Translations under genes and position numbers: made by a program | Notes under the pieces: model-generated | What the model saw: the letters and a program-made list of their open reading frames with translations, nothing else | Databases searched by the model: none | Told to the model about the DNA's origin: nothing | Shown here: positions 47,164 through 58,949 of the stretch, one piece after another | Position numbering within the stretch: position 1 is the first letter of the stretch | Layout of the letters: every line of letters starts with the position of its first letter | NCBI GenBank assembly: GCA_022605405.1 | Contig: JABYQQ010000002.1 | Location: 2,604,001-2,668,000 of the forward strand | DNA from: Earliella scabrosa | Taxonomy: Eukaryota > Basidiomycota > Agaricomycetes > Polyporales > Polyporaceae | Direction: 5' to 3' | Length of the DNA stretch: 64,000 bases

Positions 47164-50100
47164 TTCTTGGTTGTATGAGTGCTCGTTTCGAGCTGGTATC
47201 CGTGAGGACTTCTGCGTATGTATTTTTGGTCTTTACTTGTAGTGCTCATGTCGGGCGACGACGTCCGCGGCGCCATATGCAAGCCTAAGGTATACGTAGG
47301 TAGGTTGGACGCTTCCGATGATCTGGACAATATGTGGTGCGTTGCCAGCTTGCTCGTGATGAAGACCATGCTCACGGTATTCCCACAAGGATGTCTATCC
47401 ACAGTCGTTCATGATGAATGATCGCCGCGTTGGTCGTAGACAACAGGCTACCACCTAACTCAGCATATGACCTGAAATCGACGGTCAGATGTCCCGCGAT
47501 ATGTGCAAGGTATCGGTATTCAGCCTATGAGTGCTGACCAGGGATAAACATCAAGGTCAAAGTCATCGTGACTGACCGCTCCAACGCGTTGACCATCCGC
47601 GGTGCGATTTAGGTGAGTGTTCGATCTCGATATCAAGTCCTGAAGAGCACGACGCTCACACTGATAGATTGTGCTTCAGTGGGCTGGTGCTACGGAAACG
47701 CTCTTCCGTCGGCGCGATCCTGGAGTTGATCATAGTACTCCCGGGATAGTTCTCACTTCGGCTTCTCTGTTCTTGCATGGCGCGTGTCTTTCTTGAATGG
47801 CCCCATGACTATGACTGACGCGCATCATCTTTTCAGTCGTTGGCGTATGGAGGTCGTTGCGGAACCAAGAGCATTTTATCTTCGACCGGCCCGCGCTGAT
47901 AGCGGCAGAAAGCGAGCCTCTTCGGGCCGTCGGACGAGGTATTCTTGGGATATCTGAAGATTGGGACGACCTGGCCAACGATGAGATGAGATTTGTCGCA
48001 CAATTGAGGATAATTGTCTGACTGCTTCAAAGGTAATGCTTTCTTGAGGATAATTCGAACACATCCCAGCATATCCAGGTTCCAAAGTCATGCCTCCACA
48101 GACAGCGTCCACACACCATACTTCTCTCCGATAGCGCTTTCAATTCCGGCGTCGATGCACTGTCAACTGGACATTGACGTAGTGGTCCTTGCATGTCGTG
48201 CATCGTATAGGTTTTGACCTTACGACAGACGCGTGACGTCGCGCGTCTATCACGCCCTCATTGAGAAGAGGTAACTCAAGGCGAGGCAACCTACGGGGAT
48301 TTCACGTTAAGGTAGCCACACTTCCAGATGCCCAGGAGTCCGCAGTCGACATGCGGTCGGACTAAGTAGATCGCTGCACAGTATCGCATTACCTCATGCC
48401 CTCACACCTGACCTGGATGACTTACAGTCTTACGTCTTTCTCTCTCCGTTAATTCAGGAAATTATTCCAGAAAATCCCTCACACATATAGAGGGACAACC
48501 TTTCGGTGCACGCCACTTCTTGCCACTGTAAACTCGGACCGTGTAACACCGAGAACATCATATCATGTTCCAGGGGAAAACATAGGGAAAACATTGAGAT
48601 AAACGATCGGAGTTTGCCTCCATGTTTCTCGGGAATGATTTGAGGTAACATAGGGGAATCATGCTGAATGGCATTTCCCGACTTTCAGGATGCTCCTGAC
48701 GTGAATAAATGAGAAAGTTTTTGACTCATTACGCAATGCTATTTCCACATGTTCTCGGAGCCAGCATGCGAGAAGGAATGTAAATGTTTTCATCGATCTC
48801 TCGAGAGGACACGAGGATAACATGCGGGACACAATCAAGATGTTCGGCTGGGTAACAAATTGACATCTCGCCAAATGTTGTTTGCATTTACAACCCGTGG
48901 ATATGGAGATAGCCGTCGAAATATTGATTTGAGGATTCCCCATTTGGGACTTGGAAGAACATACAGAAAGACATTCTATTTACTTCTCCTGTGCTCGAGG
49001 ACGAGAAATGTTCGGAAACATTTTGGAAGCATTCACAAAATTCTAACAATGCTCTCATATATTTCACCCAGTCAACATCAGTAGGAAATTCAATCTCCTC
49101 AGCACAGTGGAACCAAAAATCTGACAACGGGAACATTTTGAAAACATCTCATGCGTGACATGCGAGTCGTGTGACCGCCTCGTCAACGAGTCAGCAGCGT
49201 GACTCGCGACACGTCTCGGCCGACGACGTCGGGCGGCGCATGGACATGTACGACATCCGTGTCGCGATGTCAATCGACGCGCGTGTCGGGACCGCGATCC
49301 TCTGTGATGATTCGTGAGCCATGTCTTGGATAGGAGGAAGCTGAACGATGCGGCGAGTCGTCAGCGCTGGGGGGACGCGGTAAGACTGGGGATGAAGGGA
49401 CATACAGGGGACTCCAACAGGGGGGGTGCGGCGGTCCTGAAGACCATGCTCCATGGATCGCACCAGTTGGACTTGGGGTGCATGGAACCGATGCGTCAGA
49501 CGAAGGACGCACCCTGAGGCTAAGGCCACTAACCTTGAACGGCTTCTCTGCGAGCTGTCTCCACATTCTTGGCCTGCCCAAGCAGCCCACCCTGCTTCTG
49601 CGCCTTCCCCTCGCCCCCTCCGGGCGTGCACAGGGTCAAGCGGGCGGTCGATCGTGCACGTCACGAGCCGTTCAGCGTACACGATGAGCCGGTGCACTAG
49701 AGGGCGACGATCGCGTCCGACACGACGAAGCGGTAACATGGACGGTGGGTGGACGATTATCCCAACAAGTAGTTATGTGCCTGCTCGCGCAGCATGCTGA
49801 AATGTCTTGTATAGGAAATCCCTAGGAATGCGTCGGTGCAAGTCAGCAAACAGTCAAGATGGAGTTGCGGAAAGAGCAGGCTGGAATTCTGATGTCCACC
49901 TGCTGGATCACCGCAACAGCTTGCAAGTTGATTGCGCATCTGCAGTTGGGGTCGAGTCGGTGTTGGACAATTGGTTAGCCTGGAGCTACTTCGGCGTCGT
50001 CGCGCGAGCTGTCAAGAACGGTCAAACGGAGGAAGCCGCGTGCCATGCACTCACCTCTCGGAACTGCAATCGCACCATCTACGAGGCCAGCAGCGCAGAA

Positions 50101-51172
50101 TTGACTTCCTGTATCGTCGCTCACTAACGTTCGGGTCCCCTACAGAGTGTCCACACATCCAAGATTCGGCCTGATGGGGGATGCCCCGAAGACGCGTCCC
50201 AATCGAGTTCGGGACGACTAAGCCACGTGGTTGCGCTTTAGGGCAGGTGCCGACACCTTCGATTCGGCCCGGGAGCGCTTATTATGCTATGTGTGCGTCG
50301 ACGAACTCGAATACTGAGTACGCCATGTTGACTAACACACGAATACATCCAGAGCGAGCGGCTACAGAATCCCTGGATCAGACTCACTAGCATGGGTCGG
50401 AGCCTGGCGCAACCAGCCGGTATGGCCTCTCGAGCTGTCGCTTGGGGCCTGACAGGTGTACAGGTGAGCTGGCTCGGACACTAGAGCCCATACGTCCATC
50501 CGACGCCTCGGCGTTTTGACAGCTCTACCAGAATGTTGAAATTGCACCTCGAGATTCCTCGACCCCGCATACCGAAAGCGCTCGACAGTGTCTCACCCGA
50601 CACGACACCGATCCCTCTCGACTACCACCCTACAACTCCCTATTTGACCCCCCTCACAACGACCGTACTTCGCACCGACGCCGCTCCCAGTCGCCGTACG
50701 ACAGCTCCGACTCCTGAAGGCTCTCGTCTCCCCGACAGCCCTCAAACCCGAACTCGATAGCTCCGAACGACTCCCCGCTGGACCTCGACAGCGCATTGGC
50801 CCGACAGCTCATCACGCCGACATCCACGGTACCGACAGCTAACCAGCCCTCGAATAGACAGCGCTCGACCCCGACATTAGCGGTCCACTGGACCCCCACA
50901 GCTGGGCACGCCGATACCGACAGCTCAGGTTCCCATCACCGATATCCGACTGCCCGTATCTGATGACACCGCCCGACCGCGCCGGCTAGCTCACGACTAC
51001 CACGACACCATCGACCTCGGTAGCACCCAATCCTGACGTCTCACTATGGGTAGTAACTTCTGCTGAGCTCGTTGAATGATCGGAACATGGATAGTAGTAG
51101 TGCGATATATGTAAACATGTTACTTTTGAAACATACGCAGTACGACCTAGTTCTCCGCGGCCTGCTTCCGTC
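47164..51172. other. 4 kb intergenic region without a supported gene
   Basis: No domain-bearing frame was found. The part from about 48430 to 49150 is visibly A+T-richer than its surroundings and has recurring aaacat/ttttgaaa strings, but I found no paired ends. The part at 50690-50950 has a degenerate short repeat (listed separately). Confidence 0.45.
50690..50950. repeat. Degenerate CGACAGCTC-type short repeat
   Basis: CGACAGCTC and one-mismatch variants (CGACAGCGC, CGACAGCCC, CGACAGCTA) occur about eight times at irregular spacing, along with ACCCCGACA strings. It looks like an old simple repeat that spread by slippage. Confidence 0.45.
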
Positions 51173-54100
51173 TTAATCCTTCTTGCTGAAGAGACGGTTA
51201 TACTTACATAGAAGATGTTCAGTCATCACCGGATCGAATGTGATGATCTTTTTTTCGGCCGCCGTGAGCTTGTCGGAAAGGAAGCGGTGGGCACAGATGA
51301 ATGCGTCGACTACTTGTTCGTTCGATGCCGGTTCAACGATGAGCTTGGCAGTGACCAATCCGCGGAACGATCCCTTTCGATGCTTTGCGACACGTTGTGC
51401 GATCTCCGTGGCTGTCGGTTTGGTGATGCGCCCAGAGTAGCTCAAGTCCGCAGCAACAAGGTACTGCGTCAATGTGCCGAACTGAGGCAAACCGATCTTG
51501 GAAAACCACTCCAGGCAGTCGACAAAAGGTATCTTGCGCCTGCCGTACCCTTTGCAGAACGTTGTCCAGTCGTCTTCCGCTTCGAAGAACCGTTCGATCG
51601 CCTTCGGGGTCGTGAGCAGAACTTCTCTGCCAGGTTGGTACGGACCGTAGCATGTCGGGTTGACGAAATGTGTCGCGGGGAGATTTGATGAAGTGAATGG
51701 GACTATCGCCTGCCGCCACCGAGAGGCGTCCTCGAAAAAGCCCACAGAGTCGTTGCGGATGAATGGAGTGTCGAAGTGAAGAACGCGTGAGAGGATGCAG
51801 CTAGCGAGTGCCCCCTTACTCTTGATGTTCTTCGGGTGCCCAGGACCAGGAAGGGACGCGAGTCGCTGTCTAGTCGGCGCATGTTCGCGGAATGGTAGAA
51901 GGAAATCCATGCGTTCCCAAACCCGCCTTTGGATGCTGGTTGATGCGGTAGGGATGCCATGCTGAACTAACGGAATTAATTCCCGCACAAGCGATAGAAG
52001 GGTCTTGTGTCCAGCCACGGGTTCCAACGAATCGGAGGCGGAGGCACGGTTCTTGCTACCCGAATGAACGGTCCGTGCTAGGCTGGCATGAACGGGCAGG
52101 AAGAGCGGGTAGTTTTCCGGGAGGATACCTCCGGAGATCGCGGCGATATCGCACGGGGCTTCCACAAAGCACGCAGCGACTGCCTGGGAGAAGCGGGTCA
52201 TGAGACGACGACCGTCCGAACCCTCGACAGCCAAATCCGTGGAGGCAAGCGCGTGCAGAAACGGCGTGAGCATGTCGAGGGAAAGGCTTGTGTGCCGAGC
52301 TCGACCTTCTCCGAGAATGCGGGTCTTGATCGCTCGGAAGGTGTTCCACACACCGTCTAATAACAGCACGTCCAAGGTTCCACTGGCCCTGATGAGGCGC
52401 ATGACGAATTGAGCTCCGAGGAGATCCGTCTGATGAGGGAAGTCCAGCCATTGCCGGAGGGCCCGTATCACTTCCCAGCAAACGCGCTCTTCGAGGTGCA
52501 CGATGGTGCCAGATATGGAGGAGATTTTGAAGGACGGGGCGCGGGGAGCAAAGGATGGTGTTGTCGACGACGCAGGAAAGTACGACTGTGCATAGAGCGT
52601 TCCACCTTTCTTGGAACGGACGATTGAGTAGGTGTCCCCGACGAGGCGACATAGCCAGTCCGCCTGTTCAGTCGCAACCTCGTCTCGGGGACTATTCGAG
52701 TCGGCCGTGGAGCCCATCGCGAGCGCATGAGCGATCGATCGCGCGCGGACCGCACACTCTTGCCCCAGCCAGTGCCAAGACGCTGCGCTTGATAGCATGA
52801 GGGTGCGGCGCACTTGCGCGAGAGTCAGGAGGGACAACTCGGTGACTTTCGTGCGTCGCTCGACTGCGGGCCATACTTTGGACACCTTGACGGCGAAATC
52901 CGCAGATTGTCGTTTATCTTGGTGGAACGCTCCCACAAAGTCTCCGACTACCGCTTCGTCGTCGTCTTCAAGGTTCGACTGCGCCTGCTTCGCGATGGTG
53001 ACAGCGCGCTCCATGCGATGAAGCTGATCCTTGATCGGGCCGCTTCGGAAGAGGCGCAACACTGGTTCGAAATCTGGCCATGCATCAGCAAATTAGCCTT
53101 CGCCTGCAGCGAAAATGTCCAACCTTGATCGGATTGCGCAACAACTTGATAATTTCCGGTTACAAGGTCGGTTGCGGCGACTGCAGCCACTCCTTCCTGC
53201 GATGGAGACCTTGGCTGCAATAGCTGTCGAGCTTGACGTGTCGGCGCAGGCTCCTCGATGGCACGGCGGTCCTCCTTGAGGAGTCCTGATCATCAAGTGA
53301 GTCCGTGTTGAATACACTACAGAATCAATGGCCGAACCTAACTGTGTGGCATCCCAACTAATGTCAGATGTATGTTCCATGTCGCCATCGACAGTAGATA
53401 TAGATTCGCCCTCGTGGCACTCCATAGTGTCATGGTCTTGATCGCGTTCCCCGGTATCCCAACTGTAATTGCCATCGTCCTCACCGCTATCGATACTGCT
53501 CGCATAGCCGGTGGTAGTTTTCCCGCCGTGGCTGAGGGCAGATTGGTCTAGGTCCTCGTCGCCAGAGAGATGCTGCGTCCTCAGAATCTCCCTGTCGCTG
53601 GTATTGAGCTCGCTGCTTGAATTGAGCCGGTGGAGCGTAATTTCCATTTCGGCTGTGGGAATCGCCTGGCGGTTACATTCAAATTGCTCACCATGATGCG
53701 TGGCTAAAATCTCACCATCAGCATCGCCAGAATCACCACACGACGAGGCTGCGTGGTTCACGTTGGCGTGGACTTTGTTCCAACCGTTGCGGAGGGCCAT
53801 TTCGACCTCGTCGGCCTCGCCAGCCTCGCCAGCGCTGATGGACTCGTCTGCGTCCGCGCCGGTGGACTCGGACTCGCCTGCGTCCGCGCCGGTGGACTCG
53901 TCGTCCACGCCCGCGCCAGTCTCGTCGTCTTCGCCTGCGTCGGTGGACTCGTCGACCTCGCATGCGCCATTGGGCTCGTCGTCCTCGCCCGCGCCAGTGG
54001 ACTCGTCGACCTCGCCAGTGCTGATGGACTCGTCTGCGTCCGCGCCGGTGGACTCGTCGTCCACGCCCGCGCCAGTCTCGTCGTCCTCGCCTGCGTCGGT

Positions 54101-54622
54101 GGACTCGTCGACCTCGCATGCGCCATTGGGCTCGTCGTCCTCGCCCGCGCCAGTGGGCTCGTCGTCCTCGCCTGCGTCGGTGGACTCATTGTCCTCGCCT
54201 ACATCGGTGGAATCGTTGTCCTCGCCCGCGCCAGTGGACTCGTCGTCCTCGCCTGTGTCGGTGGACTCGTCGTCCTCACCCGCGTCGGTGGGCTCATCGT
54301 CTGCATCGGCGCCGGTGGCCTCGAAGTGCGGTTCCGAATCGGTATTGGTGCGCCCGACATCCATGTCTGTGTCTGATTCGTCAGCCCAGCCGAAAGTTGG
54401 ACCTTCCAAACGCAGACATGCGTCGATACCGTCCCGACGCAGCGCTCGCGTCGACGCTGAGCTGCTTCCCTCGCGATGCGCGGATGATTGAGCGGGTTGA
54501 TGACCACTCGTCCATCCGTCAAGATCGTCCCTGTCACGCTGAAAGTCGGAGTCTGACTCGGAATCGGCGGCGGGTACATCGATCGGGGTGCAACGCGATA
54601 GTGACGGCGAAGCCGCGGCCAT
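51173..54622 (-). CDS. Large protein of unknown function with acidic repeat N-terminus
   Basis: From the ATG at 54622 (MAAASPSLSRCTPIDVP) the frame runs to a TAA at 53095-53093. The same frame then continues without another stop to 51173, so an intron over the TAA is likely, ending at the CAG at about 53078 (before FEPVLRLFRSGPIKD); the donor is unclear. The N-terminal half (about 510 aa) is very acidic, with repeated 9-residue units such as ESTDAGEDD. The C-terminal half (about 630 aa) looks folded: RRVWERMDFLLPFREH, THFVNPTCYGPYQPGRE, FGTLTQYLVAADLSYSG and EHLLCKYNRLFSKKD. It resembles Agaricomycete hypothetical proteins I have seen, but I know no function. It begins 90 bp after the end of the TET/JBP-like gene on the same strand, suggesting a linked pair. 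Confidence 0.6.
53805..54330 (-). repeat. 27 bp-type tandem repeat encoding acidic nonapeptides
   Basis: Units of about 27 bp encode variants of ESTDAGEDD. A larger duplication is superimposed: a block of about 130 bp encoding GAGEDDEPNGACEVDE through DDESTGADA occurs twice, near 53870-54000 and 54030-54160. Confidence 0.8.
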
Positions 54623-54711
54623 AGCAAAAGTGATGGTGGAAAACGTGTCTATACAAGTGATATTCACACCGTAGAGTCAATACGCGGAGGCGCTGATGAT
54701 TTGTCCCTCCC

Positions 54712-57336
54712 CTACGCACCGCGCCGAGACATTTGGCTTATGTCCATTTTGCGCTTCTTGGTCGAAGCATTCGCAGTGCTTTGCTCCAGGTCACTCTGCA
54801 TGTCTAAGTAATGGTCAGATTTATCTGCATGAGCGGACAGGTAAACTTACCGTGCTTGCGTTTCTTCGGAGTCCGCATGCGATCGTCTTGAGTCTTCCCC
54901 GACGCGACTACGGCGTCATGAGTGAATGGCACAATATGCCAGAAGGGAAGGAACTGACCACGTTTACGCTTGTGTAGTAGAGGTATGAACTTCGTTTGCC
55001 TGTCCTTGTGTTCCTTCCAGAGCTGTACTGTCTCAGCCCGAGTACATTGGAATCTCGTCGAGCGCAGTGTTGATCCAGGATAGAAATCCCATGGCGCAGC
55101 CTCGATGCGCCTGCCCCGATCGACCACGGAGAAGCATCGGCTGAGTTGGCGGTAGTCGACCTGGAGCTGGACGGAAGGGGGGACCTGCCGTGCGAAGAAG
55201 CCAATTTGCTGACACCATAGACGATACCACCACTGCAGATACGCGTCCGGAGGACTGAGCCATGCTCCCTCGTTGAACCAAGTCGCGCACCCGGACACGC
55301 TTGGGATTTGATCGTATCTGGGGGCACCGTCAGCCGAATTGTTAGGTCTAGACGAAGCCGACTGAGAACTCACTGGGGTTGAACGGCTTCCGGGGGTACA
55401 ATCCAGGCTTCCCCAATCGCCGTCGCCCCCACCGCTAGTCGAGTGGCCCCATCTAGAGCGCCAGCTGGTGGGTACATGATCCCGGTGATACGAGTCGAAG
55501 ACGCATCCGGCGTAACGTTTGGGGGCGCGATTGGAGGAAAGCCGCCGTGGTGACGAAGCCCGGAGAAGCAAGCGATGACTAGGCCTTCCTGTTCTGTTCA
55601 TGACGCTCTTCAGAAATGGCATGCAGACAACGCTCCTAGGACAAACCTATAGCCACGCCCAGTTCACCAATAAGGAAGAATCCGGGGTGTACGCCTTCGG
55701 AGAGATGGTTGGACGTCACCATGCAGGTAACGCCCCCTGGGGAATCTTTGCGATCGATATGTTTCCCAGCAAATGCGCCGAGGTCTACTTTGAATGCATT
55801 GACTATTCGCTCTTTAGCACGGCGATAAGGAGGTGAGGGCTCATGTTGACTTACCTGGGCAATCATCGCGCCGCTGCGTAGCGGACACATTGAGCTGCAT
55901 GTTAGGGAAAGCATAGTTGTTGATATGTCCGATACGCGGCAAATTTATGGCTTCCGCCTGCCGCTCTAGCGGCAGGGTAAGACAGCGCGGCAAGTGGCCA
56001 AGGGCATACACTCCAAGAGCTGCGCATGCCTGCCGACTCGCGTTCAGCAGGTCCCCAGCGAGCGAAGGAGGCACACTCACTTCAACAAAATGTTGCCGCA
56101 ATTCTTGATGCCAGCGTTCGCCATTGTGGAGTTTAATGCCCGGAGCGGGCGAACTGAGGTTGCGTTGAGCTTGAAAGGATTGAACCAGCGTGTAACAACG
56201 CTCAGCCTTGTGAATATTCTTCGCGCGATCGCTCCGTTCCCAGCGAATGCCACCCTTCCAGGTACCGCGAACTTTTTGAGCCTTCGACGAGCTGCATTGA
56301 GCGGGTGGCCCAATGAGCTCCTTACTGGCAGCGCGCATTTGCTGCGCGAGACGCTTGGGTAGTGCGTCCCTGCGGGTCGCAGCATAATTAGGATCGTTCC
56401 GTCAAGCCCAGATGGAGCGAGCTTACTGAGGCACAACACAGACTTGGAGTTGGTCTTTCATGGCGTCCCCATCACCCCACATATCGCGGGAGAAGACGTA
56501 GACACCGCTGCCAGCGACGATGAAACCTGCCAGCCGTCAAGTCGCGTCAACAAATCGTGAACGCTGTACTTACCGGCTGCCCGAAGAGCTGATGCAGTAC
56601 CGTCCGGAAATACTTGAGATTTGCAGAACTGCCAATACTCTTTCATTGCCTTAGGGCTAGTGTCTTGAAGAGCGATTATGACGTCAGTTACGCCAACTAT
56701 ACCTTCCAACTGAGGGTGGATAGGCTTGCGAAGACGATACAGATCGGGTAAGAGAGGGTGCCGTCCGGGCAGAGAGATCCTCTCGCCATCTGGACAAGGG
56801 GCACGCAAGCGCGATTGGACTGCAAAATAGGTAAGCCTGGGCCCTAGTCGGAATGTTGGAGGATACACGTACTAGGCATACTGGAAGTTGGCGGGTTGAC
56901 TTGTGTTGCGAATGTGTGCTGTGGTAGTGGGAGATCCTAGAGGGCAATCGGTATAAGTACGCTGAGACAGCCCCTTTCCAGCTCCACAGCGGAGTGAGGG
57001 CGACAGGCGGCAATTCAGCCTTAATCAACAACTCGCGCGGGACAACAAATTGAGTGCCGAACGGCACCTGTTCATCCGCGCGGATGCAGGAGTCGAGCCA
57101 CGAGCGATGCTGCATTCTTGTCTTAGCCAATCACAGCTCTTGGGAAGGATGTCGATGCAAGTGACATCGACATTTGCAGCGTCGTCATAGACCCTCCCGC
57201 AATGGTTGCCCGCAATGGTTGCGGATGACGCGGATAGGGCGGACGAGCTCACAAGGGACGACGGAAAGAGTAAACGGAGCTCGTTCCCGATGGAAAGGGG
57301 CGAAGTGGCGGATATGATGGATACGGAGCTGCGCAT
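54712..57336 (-). CDS. TET/JBP-family 2-oxoglutarate/Fe(II) dioxygenase
   Basis: Several exons encode the fungal TET/JBP core. RIGHINNYAFPNMQLNVSAT is followed by LGAFAGKHIDRKDSPGG, holding the HxD iron ligands (H and D of HID). Next come GFFLIGELGVAIGLVIACF and SGLRHHGGFPPIAPPN with the second iron histidine, then STRITGIMYPPAG, where R may bind 2-oxoglutarate. The C-terminal part has WFNEGAWLSPPDAYLQWWYR and FFARQVPPSVQLQVDYRQL, and ends basic (MRTPKKRKHDMQ, STKKRKMDISQ). This family oxidises 5-methylcytosine or thymine bases; fungal members are expanded in Agaricomycetes. Stop at 54712. The 5' end is uncertain: an ATG at 57336 starts an open frame, but the junction to the next exon (near 57115) is unresolved. 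Confidence 0.75.
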
Positions 57337-58879
57337 CGCGCGGCTATCGCCCGTTCAGCCGCACACAACCCCTGCGACAAGCGGAATGCATCTTTGGGGA
57401 TGCGGCTCCTGTCATCCCTTGTCTTGAAGTGTGGAGACAGCTCACTCACTGAAATATGTGCTCATTGGGCACTCGATGAACGAAACGAAGGATAATAATG
57501 GTTGTATTACAGGCTTCAGAATAGATAACCACAGGATTGAAGGTCACAACTTCTTGTTAGGTTCGACGACGCTCGTCAGGGATGAATCACAAGCGCCGAG
57601 CCGCCTGCAACGTATATTAGTTTCGGTACTCCAAGGATGACAAGGGAGCACTCATACCGAGTGCGCGCCGTGTGCGCGATTCCCGATTCCTCAACGATGA
57701 GACACCCGACACAGACTACAGCGTCGGCGACATCTTGGGTGGGGGCAGACAAGATGCACGCTCAGCGCGCACGCTTCCGGGCATTCATCCCTACCTCCCA
57801 TCTCGACACGCGTGCGTCTCGTTCTCTTGACTTCTTATTCGTCTGTCTGGGGCGCGGCCGAGTTCGGGGACTCCGGTAGTGGCTCAGGCGGGACCAAGGA
57901 GTCGGATGATCCGACACGGGCTGATCCCGCGCGAACGTGGACGGCGAGGAGGACCCGAACCGGGGGCGACGTGAACGGTGCCGGGGGACGCTGCCAACGC
58001 GCAGGCTCGTGCACGTTGAGAGACTGAGTCATGGGGGTGACTTATGCGGGTTCAAGTATAGGATACTGCGAATTCCCAAGTGAGTGTGAGTGCGGACGCG
58101 AGTGTGCACGGGGGATGGATGGCAGATGCATGGATCGAGGGTGAGCGGCGCTACCGTTGGCGAGTGATAGTCGCTAGGACCGGCAGGGGGAAGTGTCGGG
58201 GCAGTAGGCACAAATACCGTTGCTCTGTTGAGTGCAACATCGTCCGATTGTCCAGGTATGAAGCGTCTGAGGTCGACGAACAACGCTTGCGTGTACGGTG
58301 GAGGAAGACTCATGTGAGCGATGTCCATGTTGAATCCGTCCCAGATCCGGCTCGGGGTTATCTGCAAGGACGCGATGATGTGAGTATAGGCACCTGCAGG
58401 CAGAATGGCAGTAACATACCGGGATACTTGACACGTACTACTCAGTACAAATAGACCCTGCTCTTCCTTACACAGCACAGCAGGCACATGGAGTGAGCCT
58501 GCGTGTCAATCTCGACCAGGAAGAACACACATCCACCATGGTAAAGTGCATGCCTCCGCGCTGGCATCGGCGAGTCCCTGATGCAGAGAACAAACAACAC
58601 CTTTGGACGAGGCGGCGAGGCGAACTGGATCCGTACAGCTTGCGTAGTGACGGACCCGCGGGATAACCTCGACGCGCTGCTTCGCCGGCTGCTGCAGGAA
58701 CGAGGTGAACTGACCGACCGACGCTGGACAGGCAGTCGCCACGATGCACGGTGATCGCAGCTGCTCCCACTCCTCCGAGCAGTTCTTCGTCATGTCGGGG
58801 GCCTGCAACTTCATCGTCGGTAGGTAGCAGAAGTACCAGCCGCGCTCAGGCGTGTGAATCATGCCGTTCAAGTGAGGGT
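57337..58879. other. Stretch without a supported gene
   Basis: Minus-strand frames at 58029-58487 (containing AYTHIIASLQITPSRIWDG and LPPPYTQALFVDL) and 58506-59030 (with CPFCDHPHLNGMIHTPERGW) are open and could be parts of decayed genes. I recognise neither, and neither has a clear start or exon structure. Confidence 0.35.
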
Positions 58880-58949
58880 GATCACAGAAAGGACACGAGG
58901 TGCCGCGCAGACCCCGTGGGTACAGGGCAGTATAGGCCAACGAAGACGA

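Noticed and set aside
48430..49150. A+T-rich stretch as an inserted transposon
   Set aside because: Composition differs from its surroundings, but I found no matching ends, target duplication or coding sequence.
53700..54624. Long plus-strand frames opposite the acidic repeat (Ser/Ala/Pro-rich, about 260 aa)
   Set aside because: These are antisense shadows of the Asp/Glu/Ser-coding repeat on the minus strand, caused by its periodic codons.
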